Of a DNA stretch of 64,000 nucleotides, positions 53,531 through 62,577 are shown piece by piece. The notes beneath the pieces are model-generated. The model was not told the origin of the DNA, did no database searches, and was given only the letters and a program-made list of their open reading frames with translations. Position numbers and translations under genes: made by a program. Every line of letters begins with the position of its first letter. Position 1 is the first letter of the stretch. Source of the DNA: an uncultured Flavobacteriales bacterium (GTDB lineage: Bacteria > Bacteroidota > Bacteroidia > Flavobacteriales_G > Salibacteraceae); contig CAJXNO010000011.1 of NCBI GenBank assembly GCA_913057205.1, positions 1-64,000 of the forward strand, given 5' to 3'.

Positions 53531-54881
53531 GCAAACGTTCAGCGAGTTCTTCCACCTTGATACCACCAAAGTTTCCAGAACTCATCATCAAGAGGTTGCT
53601 GCTACCCCACTCCTGCTCCATCAGAAAAGCTTCAAGCGCAGCACTATCGGTAAAAACGATCAAATCATCGCGGTCAAAGCTTTGTTTGATCTGATCCGTA
53701 GTAATGGGATCTAAATGCTTCTGGGCCACCGTTTCTTCTTTGAAAAACACTACCGCTACATCAGCAGAAGCCATGGTGCCGGCATATTCCAAGAGGAATG
53801 CTTTGGTAAGGCTTGAAAACGTATGCAGCTCCATGCAGGCCACAAGTCGACGCGCTGGCCACTGTTTCTTCACGGCTTCCGTAGTTGCTTTGAGTTTTGA
53901 CGGCGAATGCGCAAAATCTTTGTACACTACCGTATTGGCGTTGCGCCCAACCTCTTCTAATCGACGTGCGGCTCCTTTGAAGGAAGCGATGGCTTTGAAA
54001 AACGCGTCTTCATCTATTCCCAGTGCCTCGCAAACGGCTTGAGCCCCCATCAGGTTCTGCAAATTGTGGTCACCGAAAACACTCACCTCAGACAACGTTC
54101 CATTTGAACGCTCGATGAAGATCTTGCCTTCTTTGATGGTGTACGCAGGCGTTCGGTATGCCACACGATCCAAGTGTGGACCAAACTCCATGACCGTTTC
54201 CTCGAGCTGTTCGTCGGCAGCACAGTAAATCAACTTCGCATCATCCATCATTTGATCGATGAAGACTTCAAACTGCTCTAAGTAGTTCTCGAAGGTTGGA
54301 AAGACATTGATATGATCCCACGCTATACCGGAAAGCAAGGCGATGTGCGGATCGTACAAGTGAAACTTGGGCCTTCGATCAATAGGTGAGCTCAGGTACT
54401 CATCCCCTTCTAACACGATCAGCGGAGCATCTGAAAGCTGCACCATCGTATCAAATCCTTCGATCTGTGCTCCTACGAGGTAGTCAAAGGAACGATTGTG
54501 GTACTTCAACACATGCAAGATCATGGAAGTGATGGTGGTTTTGCCGTGACTACCACCGATAACGACCCGTTCTTTCTGTACACTTTGTTCGTGGATGAAG
54601 GATGGGTAGGAATAGACAAGCAGGTCCAGTTCTTGCGCTCTTGCCAGTTCAGGGTTATCTGGTCGCGCGTGCATCCCAAGGATCACCGCGTCAATCTCTT
54701 CATGGATTCGTTCAGGGAACCAACCCATTTGATCAGGTAGCAGTCCATGCTTTTCCAATCGGCCCTTGGAGGGATCAAAAATCTGATCGTCAGACCCGGT
54801 AACTTCATGTCCGTTCTGTTTTAAAGCGATGGCGAGGTTATGCATGGCTGCACCTCCGATTGCGATTAAATGTATCCTCAT
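53520..54881 (-). CDS. mpl: UDP-N-acetylmuramate:peptide ligase (Mpl-like)
   Basis: A 453-residue Mur-ligase family enzyme that reattaches the recycled cell-wall peptide to UDP-MurNAc. The N-terminus MRIHLIAIGGAAMHNLAIALKQNGHEVTGSDD, the ATP-binding loop GSHGKTTITSMI (near residue 108), LEGDEYLSSP and the C-terminal DFAHSPSKLKATTEAV fit Mpl rather than MurC (note GGAAMHNLA in place of the MurC glycine loop). Cytoplasmic, acting in peptidoglycan recycling. It is divergent from the T9SS gene at 54994. Confidence 0.9.
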   Translation of the reverse strand: MRIHLIAIGGAAMHNLAIALKQNGHEVTGSDDQIFDPSKGRLEKHGLLPDQMGWFPERIHEEIDAVILGMHARPDNPELARAQELDLLVYSYPSFIHEQSVQKERVVIGGSHGKTTITSMILHVLKYHNRSFDYLVGAQIEGFDTMVQLSDAPLIVLEGDEYLSSPIDRRPKFHLYDPHIALLSGIAWDHINVFPTFENYLEQFEVFIDQMMDDAKLIYCAADEQLEETVMEFGPHLDRVAYRTPAYTIKEGKIFIERSNGTLSEVSVFGDHNLQNLMGAQAVCEALGIDEDAFFKAIASFKGAARRLEEVGRNANTVVYKDFAHSPSKLKATTEAVKKQWPARRLVACMELHTFSSLTKAFLLEYAGTMASADVAVVFFKEETVAQKHLDPITTDQIKQSFDRDDLIVFTDSAALEAFLMEQEWGSSNLLMMSSGNFGGIKVEELAERLLNP

Positions 54882-54939
54882 GGGGTGCTAAATTCTGACA
54901 TTTATCACCATCTCCAAGTTTAAATCGAGAAAAATAAAG

Positions 54940-54972
54940 TTTGGTCAGCTCATTAAAAATGGGTTAAATTTG
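54940..54972 (+). promoter_or_regulatory. Promoter of the 54994 T9SS gene
   Basis: TTTG (54940-54943), a 21-bp spacer and TAAATTTG (54965-54972), 21 bp before the ATG. Matches the Bacteroidota -33/-7 consensus. Confidence 0.6.
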
Positions 54973-54993
54973 TTTTACCTCAATTAATCTAAT

Positions 54994-55878
54994 ATGAAAA
55001 AGAATTCTACTCTAAGCGACAAGCTCAAAAAGCGCCTTAAGGCGTACTCACTCACAGCGGGAGCTTTGGCAGCAGGTGTTACTGGTGCCGATGCGCAAAT
55101 CTTATACACAGATGTAGACCCAGATGCAGAGGCAGATGGTGTTGACAGTGTATTCCTAGATTTGAATGCTGATGGGATTGATGATTTCAAATTCTATGTA
55201 AACAACGGCGCTACAGCTTCTAACGCGTACAACGTATATCGTGCATTTGCTTCGGCTCGAAACAACAATGCGATTGTGGGTACTTACAGTTCATCTGGAG
55301 GTTATTCATATCCATATGCAGTCAATGCAGGTGATACCATCAATGAGAGCCTAACTTTCCAAAATGGAACGTTCCAGACCATCGGTTGGGATTATTTCTA
55401 TTACACCAACTCTTCAACAGCTCCTTTTACCTTCGGTAATGTGCGTTGGGGTAGCGGTGATCAGTACCTAGGACTTCGTCTTGAAGTAGATGGTAACACA
55501 CACTATGGTTGGGCTCGCATCGAGCTTGACAATACTGGTGGAGGTGCTGGTGTAATGATTTTGAAAGATTACGCCCTCGAGCTTACTCCAGATTTGGGTA
55601 TCCCAGCAGGTGATACGGCATATCCTGCACCTCCTGCAGGTATCGCTGATCAATCTGAGTTGGGCTACAACATGTTTGCAACCGGTAATGAAATCCGCGT
55701 GAACGCTACTGAAACCATCGATCGTATGACCGTTACTTCTGTTGGAGGTAAGGTTGTTGCTCAATTGAGCGATGTTCGTGGTAACAAAACCGTTCAACTG
55801 GGCACTGCGTCGGGTGTCTACTTCGTTCGTGTTGAAACAGCGAAGGGAACACGTGTAGAGAAATTCTACATTGACTAA
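54994..55878 (+). CDS. Secreted T9SS cargo protein (ILYTDVDPD family)
   Basis: A 294-residue protein. The N-terminus (LKKRLKAYSLTAGALAAGVTGADAQ) is an unusual, long basic signal, followed by ILYTDVDPDAEADG, a DLNADGIDDFKF calcium-type loop, and GNTHYGWARIELD. The C-terminus (GVYFVRVETAKGTRVEKFYID) is a type IX sorting domain. It is a paralogue of the 58923 gene, which shares the N-terminal signal, ILYTDV and the GNTHYGWARI block. Function unknown; probably a surface or released protein. Confidence 0.82.
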   Translation: MKKNSTLSDKLKKRLKAYSLTAGALAAGVTGADAQILYTDVDPDAEADGVDSVFLDLNADGIDDFKFYVNNGATASNAYNVYRAFASARNNNAIVGTYSSSGGYSYPYAVNAGDTINESLTFQNGTFQTIGWDYFYYTNSSTAPFTFGNVRWGSGDQYLGLRLEVDGNTHYGWARIELDNTGGGAGVMILKDYALELTPDLGIPAGDTAYPAPPAGIADQSELGYNMFATGNEIRVNATETIDRMTVTSVGGKVVAQLSDVRGNKTVQLGTASGVYFVRVETAKGTRVEKFYID

Positions 55879-55898
55879 GCCGTATTATTAAGCTATTC

Positions 55899-55931
55899 AA
55901 AGCATCGATCGCAAGGTCGATGCTTTTTTTT
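55899..55931 (+). terminator. Rho-independent terminator
   Basis: A 9-bp stem (55900-55908 with 55917-55925), an 8-nt loop and a run of eight T, 22 bp after the T9SS gene stop codon. Confidence 0.8.
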
Positions 55932-55944
55932 GATACCTATACCC

Positions 55945-56118
55945 ATGGCTGATAAACGAAGACAGCAATACAAAATCCCACTGGAAGGTTCTCTTGGACT
56001 TCTTGCTCTTGGATACGAGGGATTGGTCGCATGGCGAAAAGTACGTCACGATGCAGGGCAATTGAAAGAGATGAACATCAACAAGCAGAAGAAAGAAAAA
56101 GGCGAAGGCGCAGAATGA
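55945..56118 (+). CDS. Small hypothetical protein upstream of the phosphodiesterase fusion
   Basis: A 57-residue basic protein (MADKRRQQYKIPLEGSLGLLALGYEGLVAWRKVR) with a short hydrophobic middle and a lysine-rich end. Its stop codon overlaps the start of the next gene (ATGA), which supports it being translated and coupled. No recognised family; the length and pattern recall the small partners seen before such phosphodiesterase genes. Confidence 0.6.
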   Translation: MADKRRQQYKIPLEGSLGLLALGYEGLVAWRKVRHDAGQLKEMNINKQKKEKGEGAE

Positions 56119-58865
56119 AAGCGAAAAGGGTTCTATTGATCGGCTGGGATGCAGCCGACTGGAAAGTAATTGATCAACTCATGGCGCGTGGGCATATGCC
56201 TACGCTGCAGTCTATGGTGAAAAACGGCGTTCGAGGGAACCTCAGCACTTTACAACCTGTGCTTTCCCCTATGCTCTGGTCATCCATAGCCACTGGAAAG
56301 TTTGCAGACAAACACGGCATACACGGCTTTACAGAGCCAGACTATGAAGGCGGAAGCATTCGTCCGATCTCCAGTAGATCCAGAAAGGCCCGAGCGATCT
56401 GGAACATCCTCACCCATCAAGGAAAAAAATCCAATGTATTCAGCTGGTGGCCTAGTAATCCAGCAGAACCGATCAATGGCATCATGGTCAGCAACCTCTA
56501 TCAGCGCGCAAACAAGCCGCTCGCAGATGGATGGCCAATGCTACCAGGAACCGTTCACCCAGAAGACAAGGAGCGCCTCTTCAAACGATGCCGTGTGCAT
56601 CCAGATGAACTCACATCAGCACACATCCTCCCCTTCGTTCCGAACGCGGGTAAGATCGATCAAAAAAATGACAAGCGCATCGGGGCATTATCAAAGATGA
56701 TAGCAGATGCCGCTTCCGTTCACGCCGCATCTACCTGGGCCATGGAAAACTCAGAATGGGACTTCACCGCAGTTTATCACGATGCTATCGATCACTCCTG
56801 CCACGGTTTCATGAAGTTTCGTGAACCACGCATGCCCGGTGTTCCGGAAGACTTGTTTCAGAACTACAAAGATGTGGTTGACGGTATGTACCGCTTCCAT
56901 GATATGATGCTTGAGCGATGCCTGCAACTCGCTGGGCCAGATACCAACGTCATTCTGATCTCTGATCACGGCTTCCAATCGGATCACCTTCGTCCACTTT
57001 CTCTACCGCAAGAACCAGCAGCACCTGCAGCCGAGCATCGCCAGCATGGCATCATTTGTTGCTATGGTCCTGACTTCAAGAAAGGACATACGATCTACGG
57101 ATCAAGCATCCTCGATATTACACCAACATTGCTTACCCTTTTCGGTCTTCCCGTAGGTAAGGACATGGATGGCAAGCCTCTGATTCAAGCTTTTGAAGAA
57201 GTGCCAACGGTGAAGTCCATCGACTCAGGGGAAATGGTTGAAGGTCACTTCGGCGAACACGACAGAGACCACAAGGTGAATGCGGAAGACGCAAAGGCCG
57301 CCCTGAAACAGTTGGTTGAACTCGGCTATATTGAAGATCCGGGGGAAGACGTCAAAAAGGCGATGAAGAACACCGCCATAGAGCTGAAGTACAACCTCTC
57401 CAAGGTATACGCATCCACCGGGCGACCCAAACAAGCATTGGAACTTCTGGAAGAGATCCTAAGTGAAAAGGATGAATACCGCTTTCGAATCAGAATAGCA
57501 GAGAACCTCAAGCGCTTAGAGCGCTATGATGACGCATTGAGCATGCTCGATGAGATCGACCGGATGCTTCAAGACGAACGGAAACGCACGAATAAACGCT
57601 TGCAGGAAAAATCAAGCGAAGAGGCAAAAGATGAGGAGAAGGACGACAAGAAAGACAAGGTAAAGTCAGAATTGGCCCAGCTGAAGAAGCAAAAGGCAGA
57701 GACGAAAAAACGCTTCATGTCTGTGCAGTTATTGATGGCCGATATCTACAAAAGCCAGAAAGTATTTGAAAAGGCGATTGAAGTGCTACAACAGCTCTCG
57801 GAGAGAGCTCCCAACTCGATATCGGTACTCAAAAGCACTGCAGATTGCTTGATCAAGATGGAAAAATGGAAAGACGCACGAAATGCCTATATCTCCATCT
57901 TGAACATTGATCCACACGATCATGGTGCTCATCGTGGGTTGGCCTTTTGCAACAATAAATTGGGCAAATTTGAGGAAGCGGTAGAGTCAGCTCTAACCGC
58001 AACAGAGTTGGTCTACCAATACCCTGCTGCACACTTCATTCTAGGAGACTCATTGTATCACCTCGGCCAAGATGAATACGCAGCTAAATCACTAGAAGTG
58101 GCCTTGGCCATGCGTCCAGCCTACACCGCACCTCGTATCCTGTTGGATAAGATGGCCAAGGAGGGTAGGTACACACCATCCGATGCACGAGAACTCACCA
58201 TTGAAGAAATGGACAGTAGTTCCATCAACCAACAACTCGTGGTACAAGCCGAGAAGAACGCTGGAGTAAAAACCTATACGGGTACGAAGCACGGTGAAAT
58301 AACGGTGGTATCTGGACTTCCTCGATCTGGTACTTCCTTGATGATGCAGATGCTGCACGCCGGTGGAATGGAAATCTTTACCGACGAAGTGCGTGAAGCC
58401 GACGAGAACAATCCGAAAGGCTTTTATGAGCATGAAAAGGTTAAGCGGCTAGCCACAAATAACGCTTGGATCAAAGAGGCTCGTGGTAAGGTCATGAAGG
58501 TGGTGAGCCAACTGACCAAGTTCTTACCTCCTAACCATGACTACAAGGTGGTAGTCATGAAGCGTGACATCGGTGAAGTTACCCTATCACAACACAAAAT
58601 GCTCGTACGTCTTGGGAAAGCGAAACAGTCAGACAGCTATCCATTAAGGCTCGAAAAGACGCTCCGTGCACAGTATGATGGAGCGAAGAAATGGATGGAG
58701 GCCCAAGACCACGTTTCGTTCATCGAGGTAGATTACCATGATACGCTCAACAATCCAGCAGTCATCGCCAAGCAAATCAGCACTTTCTTGGGCAAAGACT
58801 TAGACATCGATGCCATGATTGCTCAGGTGGATAAGGACCTGTACAGGAGCAAAACGAAAAAATAA
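56115..58865 (+). CDS. Phosphodiesterase-TPR-sulfotransferase fusion protein
   Basis: A 916-residue protein. The start at 56115 (MKAKRVLLIGWDAADW) is chosen for the family N-terminus; the frame is open 28 codons upstream. Residues 1-370 are a type I phosphodiesterase / alkaline phosphatase superfamily domain with metal ligands in GWDAAD, LSPMLWSSIATGK, LISDHGFQSDH and HRQHGIICCYG. Residues 420-700 hold TPR-like helices broken by a charged coiled stretch (about 482-535). Residues 725-916 form a sulfotransferase domain with the PAPS-binding loop SGLPRSGTSLM (near 733-743). The fusion suggests coupled phosphoester/sulfoester chemistry on a glycan or lipid, but no substrate can be named. Confidence 0.88.
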   Translation: MKAKRVLLIGWDAADWKVIDQLMARGHMPTLQSMVKNGVRGNLSTLQPVLSPMLWSSIATGKFADKHGIHGFTEPDYEGGSIRPISSRSRKARAIWNILTHQGKKSNVFSWWPSNPAEPINGIMVSNLYQRANKPLADGWPMLPGTVHPEDKERLFKRCRVHPDELTSAHILPFVPNAGKIDQKNDKRIGALSKMIADAASVHAASTWAMENSEWDFTAVYHDAIDHSCHGFMKFREPRMPGVPEDLFQNYKDVVDGMYRFHDMMLERCLQLAGPDTNVILISDHGFQSDHLRPLSLPQEPAAPAAEHRQHGIICCYGPDFKKGHTIYGSSILDITPTLLTLFGLPVGKDMDGKPLIQAFEEVPTVKSIDSGEMVEGHFGEHDRDHKVNAEDAKAALKQLVELGYIEDPGEDVKKAMKNTAIELKYNLSKVYASTGRPKQALELLEEILSEKDEYRFRIRIAENLKRLERYDDALSMLDEIDRMLQDERKRTNKRLQEKSSEEAKDEEKDDKKDKVKSELAQLKKQKAETKKRFMSVQLLMADIYKSQKVFEKAIEVLQQLSERAPNSISVLKSTADCLIKMEKWKDARNAYISILNIDPHDHGAHRGLAFCNNKLGKFEEAVESALTATELVYQYPAAHFILGDSLYHLGQDEYAAKSLEVALAMRPAYTAPRILLDKMAKEGRYTPSDARELTIEEMDSSSINQQLVVQAEKNAGVKTYTGTKHGEITVVSGLPRSGTSLMMQMLHAGGMEIFTDEVREADENNPKGFYEHEKVKRLATNNAWIKEARGKVMKVVSQLTKFLPPNHDYKVVVMKRDIGEVTLSQHKMLVRLGKAKQSDSYPLRLEKTLRAQYDGAKKWMEAQDHVSFIEVDYHDTLNNPAVIAKQISTFLGKDLDIDAMIAQVDKDLYRSKTKK

Positions 58866-58922
58866 TTTACAACGGAACGGACGATGGCTTGACAAATTAC
58901 GTCTTATGGAAAAACCATCTAC

Positions 58923-60527
58923 ATGAACCCCACTTTAAAGAAACGCCTGCAGGCCTACTCCCTGACAGCAGGTAGTATAGTTGCAGGCCTCGGAAGTCAA
59001 GCTCAAATCCTCTACACCGATGTTGAGCCTGATACCACGGTTGACCTTTTCAACGCGTTGTATGAGCTAGACTTGAACAATGACAATATCAATGACTTTG
59101 AGCTCCAGGCCATCAGTCAAGCGTACTCCTACTACAGCTATGTGAGTTCTGTACAGGCGGTGAATGTGACGCCATTGATGAGTAATTCAGTGGCCGGATA
59201 CTCGTACGAAAGCTATCCCTATGCCCTCCTCACGGGTGATAACATCGGTCCGAACCTCAGTTTCTCAAGCTACTCATACAACTTACTGAACGGCTTCTTC
59301 TTCTACTCTGGACCCTACGGCTCTTATTATTTTCCACTTGGCAACTGGCCAACCAATCAAGACCGATACCTGGGTTTGAAATTGATTTTGAATGGCAACA
59401 CACATTATGGTTGGGCGCGTATTTCTGTACTCGGTCCGTCTTCAATGATTTTGCGAGATTATGCCGTTGAACTTACCCCTGATGCACCGATCGTGGCGGG
59501 TGATACCTTCTCTATTCCATTTGACACCATAGATGTTGGAATGAACGTGACCGCAGCCGATGCGGGTGAGGCAGGAAACGGTGGCGACATTGAGGTGTTT
59601 TTCAATAGAGCTGCAGATGAATCCGATATTCAGGAATACCGAGTGATCGCTGTTAAGGCATCACAAGTGGCCTCATTTAACCTGGCCAACGCTACCCAAA
59701 TGACCGGTTCTCAATATTTAGGCATTACACCAAACGGCAATGATATCACCACCCGACTCAGTCAGAATGCCTTAGACAGCGATGGAGATCCGATTACATC
59801 CGGTCAGCCCTATCGTATATTCGTTTATAGTGTTGGTGTTGCTTCATTCAATGGCCTTGAAGCCCTTTCTGAACCATCCAATGAGGTTACCTTAATCACC
59901 CCTATACTGCTGGATGCGGTTCAGAACGTACAGCTTTTTGATGTTGACGATCAATACGACGAACGCGACTTGGAAGTAAGCTTCAACGCCCTTCCCAATG
60001 AAGCTGGCGTAGCAGAATACCGTGTGATCATCGCAACTACCGAACAAGCGTTCACCTTCTCATTAGAAGATGCAGCCGCGCTAGCGAGCAATCGCTATAC
60101 AAGTGTGAATCCGTCAGGAAATAACATTACCACCGGTATCGGCCAAAACAAACGCGATGCGTCTGGTAACGCAATCATGGCTGCCATACCCTACCGGGCT
60201 TTTGTATATGCTGTTCCAGATGGAACCATTGCCAATGTTGGTAGCCTATCGCCCGTGTCGAATGAAATGATACTCAACCCACCTCAAGGTAAGACCGATG
60301 AAATGAAGGCTTCTGCCATCAAGGTCTACGTTGCAAATGATGCGCTGATGCTATCCGGTGTTGCAACAAACGCTGATCTGGCCATCTACGATGTACAAGG
60401 TCGAATGGTACAACAAACGGTCTATCAACCAGGAGATCAGGTTACATTGAGTGCACTGGGTCGAGGAACGTACTTGGTACGCATCCAATCAGAAGCCGGT
60501 TTCCATCATGCCAAAATCGTTTTCTAA
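58923..60527 (+). CDS. Secreted T9SS cargo protein (paralogue, with two extra repeats)
   Basis: A 534-residue protein with the same N-terminus as the 54994 protein (LKKRLQAYSLTAGSIVAGLGSQAQ, ILYTDVEPD) and the GNTHYGWARI block. It then carries two fibronectin-like repeats of about 115 residues (NGGDIEVFFNRAADESDIQEYRVI and ERDLEVSFNALPNEAGVAEYRVI), and ends in a T9SS sorting domain (KVYVANDALMLSG, GRGTYLVRIQSEAGFHHAKIVF). The two paralogues flank the phosphodiesterase-sulfotransferase gene. Confidence 0.82.
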   Translation: MNPTLKKRLQAYSLTAGSIVAGLGSQAQILYTDVEPDTTVDLFNALYELDLNNDNINDFELQAISQAYSYYSYVSSVQAVNVTPLMSNSVAGYSYESYPYALLTGDNIGPNLSFSSYSYNLLNGFFFYSGPYGSYYFPLGNWPTNQDRYLGLKLILNGNTHYGWARISVLGPSSMILRDYAVELTPDAPIVAGDTFSIPFDTIDVGMNVTAADAGEAGNGGDIEVFFNRAADESDIQEYRVIAVKASQVASFNLANATQMTGSQYLGITPNGNDITTRLSQNALDSDGDPITSGQPYRIFVYSVGVASFNGLEALSEPSNEVTLITPILLDAVQNVQLFDVDDQYDERDLEVSFNALPNEAGVAEYRVIIATTEQAFTFSLEDAAALASNRYTSVNPSGNNITTGIGQNKRDASGNAIMAAIPYRAFVYAVPDGTIANVGSLSPVSNEMILNPPQGKTDEMKASAIKVYVANDALMLSGVATNADLAIYDVQGRMVQQTVYQPGDQVTLSALGRGTYLVRIQSEAGFHHAKIVF

Positions 60528-60576
60528 CTGGCCGGGCTTCTTTACGTTGGTTTAAGGAAAAGCTTTTGCCGATTAC

Positions 60577-60584
60577 TACATTTG
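60577..60584 (+). promoter_or_regulatory. fbaA -7 promoter box
   Basis: TACATTTG, matching TAnnTTTG, 25 bp before the fbaA ATG. No convincing -33 element at normal spacing. Confidence 0.4.
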
Positions 60585-60609
60585 CGGCCACAAACCACAA
60601 ATTGAAATC

Positions 60610-61689
60610 ATGGCAGGAGTTCTGAATGCAAAAGAGGCCTTGGCTCTTTTCGAAGTAGCGAAAAAGCATGGATTCGCATTTCCAGCAGTCAACGTTGTAA
60701 GCACCCAATCGGTAAACGCGGTACTGGAGGCGGCAAAAGAGGCCAACAGTCCCGTAATGGTACAATTCAGCAATGGCGGTGCATCTTACTATGCAGGCAA
60801 AGCGGTTTCCAATGAAGCGGAGAAAGCTGCGATCGCTGGTGCCGTTTCTGGCGCGAAGCATGTGCACATGATGGCTGAGCTCTACGATGTAGATGTGGTT
60901 TTACATACCGATCACGCTGCGCGTAAGCTGCTGCCTTGGATCGATGGTTTGATTGATGCCGGTGAAGCGCATTACAAGGAAACGGGTAGACCTCTGTTCA
61001 CCAGCCACATGATCGACCTGAGCGAAGAGCCGATCAAGGAAAACCTTGCTACATGCGTGGAATACCATAAACGTATGAGCGCCATTGATATGATCCTAGA
61101 GATCGAGTTGGGTGTAACGGGTGGTGAAGAAGACGGTGTAGACAATACAGGTATAGACAGTTCAAAGTTATACACTCAGCCGGATGAAGTCGGCTTTGCA
61201 TATGAAGAGCTTTCAAAGGTGTCTCCTAACTTCACCATTGCAGCTGCATTTGGTAATGTGCATGGCGTGTACAAACCTGGCAATGTAGAGCTAACCCCTG
61301 TAATCCTTCGAAACAGCCAAGACCACATCAAGAAAACTTACCACATCGATCACGAGAATCCGGTGAACTTCGTTTTCCACGGCGGATCAGGTTCGTCGAG
61401 AGAAGAGATCCGCGAAGCGATCGGTTATGGCGTAATCAAGATGAACATCGACACGGATACCCAATGGGCGTTTTGGGACGGTGTGCGAGCGTATGAAGCA
61501 AAGCACCACGACTACCTGCAAGGGCAACTAGGCAACCCTGAAGGCGAAGAGAAACCAAATAAGAAATACTACGATCCTCGCAAGTGGCTTCGAGAGGGTG
61601 AAAAAGCGATGGTAAAGCGATTGCTTACCGCTTTTGAAGACCTCAATGCGCACCATGCGAATAAGGCATGGAAAGCAGGACAAGCATAA
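60610..61689 (+). CDS. fbaA: Fructose-bisphosphate aldolase, class II
   Basis: A 359-residue zinc-dependent aldolase of glycolysis and gluconeogenesis. Zinc ligands and catalytic segments are visible: VVLHTDHAARK, EIELGVTGGEEDGVD, AAFGNVHGVYKPGNV and FVFHGGSGSSREEI. Length and the long GGEEDGVDN loop fit the FbaA (type A) subgroup. The MBL-fold hydrolase gene follows after 21 bp. Confidence 0.95.
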   Translation: MAGVLNAKEALALFEVAKKHGFAFPAVNVVSTQSVNAVLEAAKEANSPVMVQFSNGGASYYAGKAVSNEAEKAAIAGAVSGAKHVHMMAELYDVDVVLHTDHAARKLLPWIDGLIDAGEAHYKETGRPLFTSHMIDLSEEPIKENLATCVEYHKRMSAIDMILEIELGVTGGEEDGVDNTGIDSSKLYTQPDEVGFAYEELSKVSPNFTIAAAFGNVHGVYKPGNVELTPVILRNSQDHIKKTYHIDHENPVNFVFHGGSGSSREEIREAIGYGVIKMNIDTDTQWAFWDGVRAYEAKHHDYLQGQLGNPEGEEKPNKKYYDPRKWLREGEKAMVKRLLTAFEDLNAHHANKAWKAGQA

Positions 61690-61710
61690 GGACCCAAAAG
61701 CATTGATGCT

Positions 61711-62577
61711 ATGAAATTACATGTTGTTAATACGGGAAATTTCAAACTAGACGGAGGCGCGATGTTTGGCGTGGTACCAAAATCGCTGTGGTCGCGCACC
61801 AATCCACCGGATGACAACAACATGTGTACCTGGGCCATGCGCTCTCTGCTGATCGAAGATGGAGATCGCTTGATGCTGATCGACACAGGTATCGGAAATA
61901 AGCAAAGCGAAAAATTCTTTAGCCACTATTACCTGCATGGTGATGACAGCTTGGATGGAAATCTGAAGCAACTTGGCTTTCATCGGGATGACATCACCGA
62001 TGTATTCTTGACCCACTTGCACTTTGACCATTGCGGAGGCGCTATTGAATTTGACAGATCTGCTGATGCCTTTCGTCCGGCCTTTAAAAATGCGCGGTTT
62101 TGGAGCAATGAAGACCATTGGAAGTGGGCTACAGAACCAAACCTCAGAGAAAAGGCATCCTTCTTGAAGGAAAACATCCTTCCGATTCAGGAAAGTGGAC
62201 AATTGAATTGGGTTTCTGTGCCGGAAGACGGCGACCGAAGTAAAATCGTATTCGATGGCATCGATGTGTTCTTTGCTGACGGACATACCGATAAGCAAAT
62301 GATTCCGATCATCTCCTACAAAGGAAAGAAGCTGGTATTCATGGCCGATCTCCTTCCGAGCACAGGACATATACCACTTCCTTATGTGATGGGCTACGAT
62401 ACACGACCACTGCTCACCATGCAAGAGAAGAAAGCATTCTTGGATGAGGCAGCAAGTGAAGAATACATTCTCTTTCTAGAGCATGATGCAGTGAATGAGT
62501 GCTGCACCGTTCAGCACACAGAGAAAGGAGTTCGCTTAAAAGACAGCTTCTCCTTTGCCGAGGCATTTGGGGCTTAA
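61711..62577 (+). CDS. MBL-fold metallo-hydrolase
   Basis: A 288-residue metallo-beta-lactamase fold protein with the metal motif THLHFDHCGG (near residue 100), DTGIGNKQ, a later DGHTDKQ and LEHDAV. This pattern resembles lactonase-type and related enzymes, but no specific substrate can be assigned. Its 3' end overlaps the convergent comEC-like gene by 42 bp. Confidence 0.88.
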   Translation: MKLHVVNTGNFKLDGGAMFGVVPKSLWSRTNPPDDNNMCTWAMRSLLIEDGDRLMLIDTGIGNKQSEKFFSHYYLHGDDSLDGNLKQLGFHRDDITDVFLTHLHFDHCGGAIEFDRSADAFRPAFKNARFWSNEDHWKWATEPNLREKASFLKENILPIQESGQLNWVSVPEDGDRSKIVFDGIDVFFADGHTDKQMIPIISYKGKKLVFMADLLPSTGHIPLPYVMGYDTRPLLTMQEKKAFLDEAASEEYILFLEHDAVNECCTVQHTEKGVRLKDSFSFAEAFGA

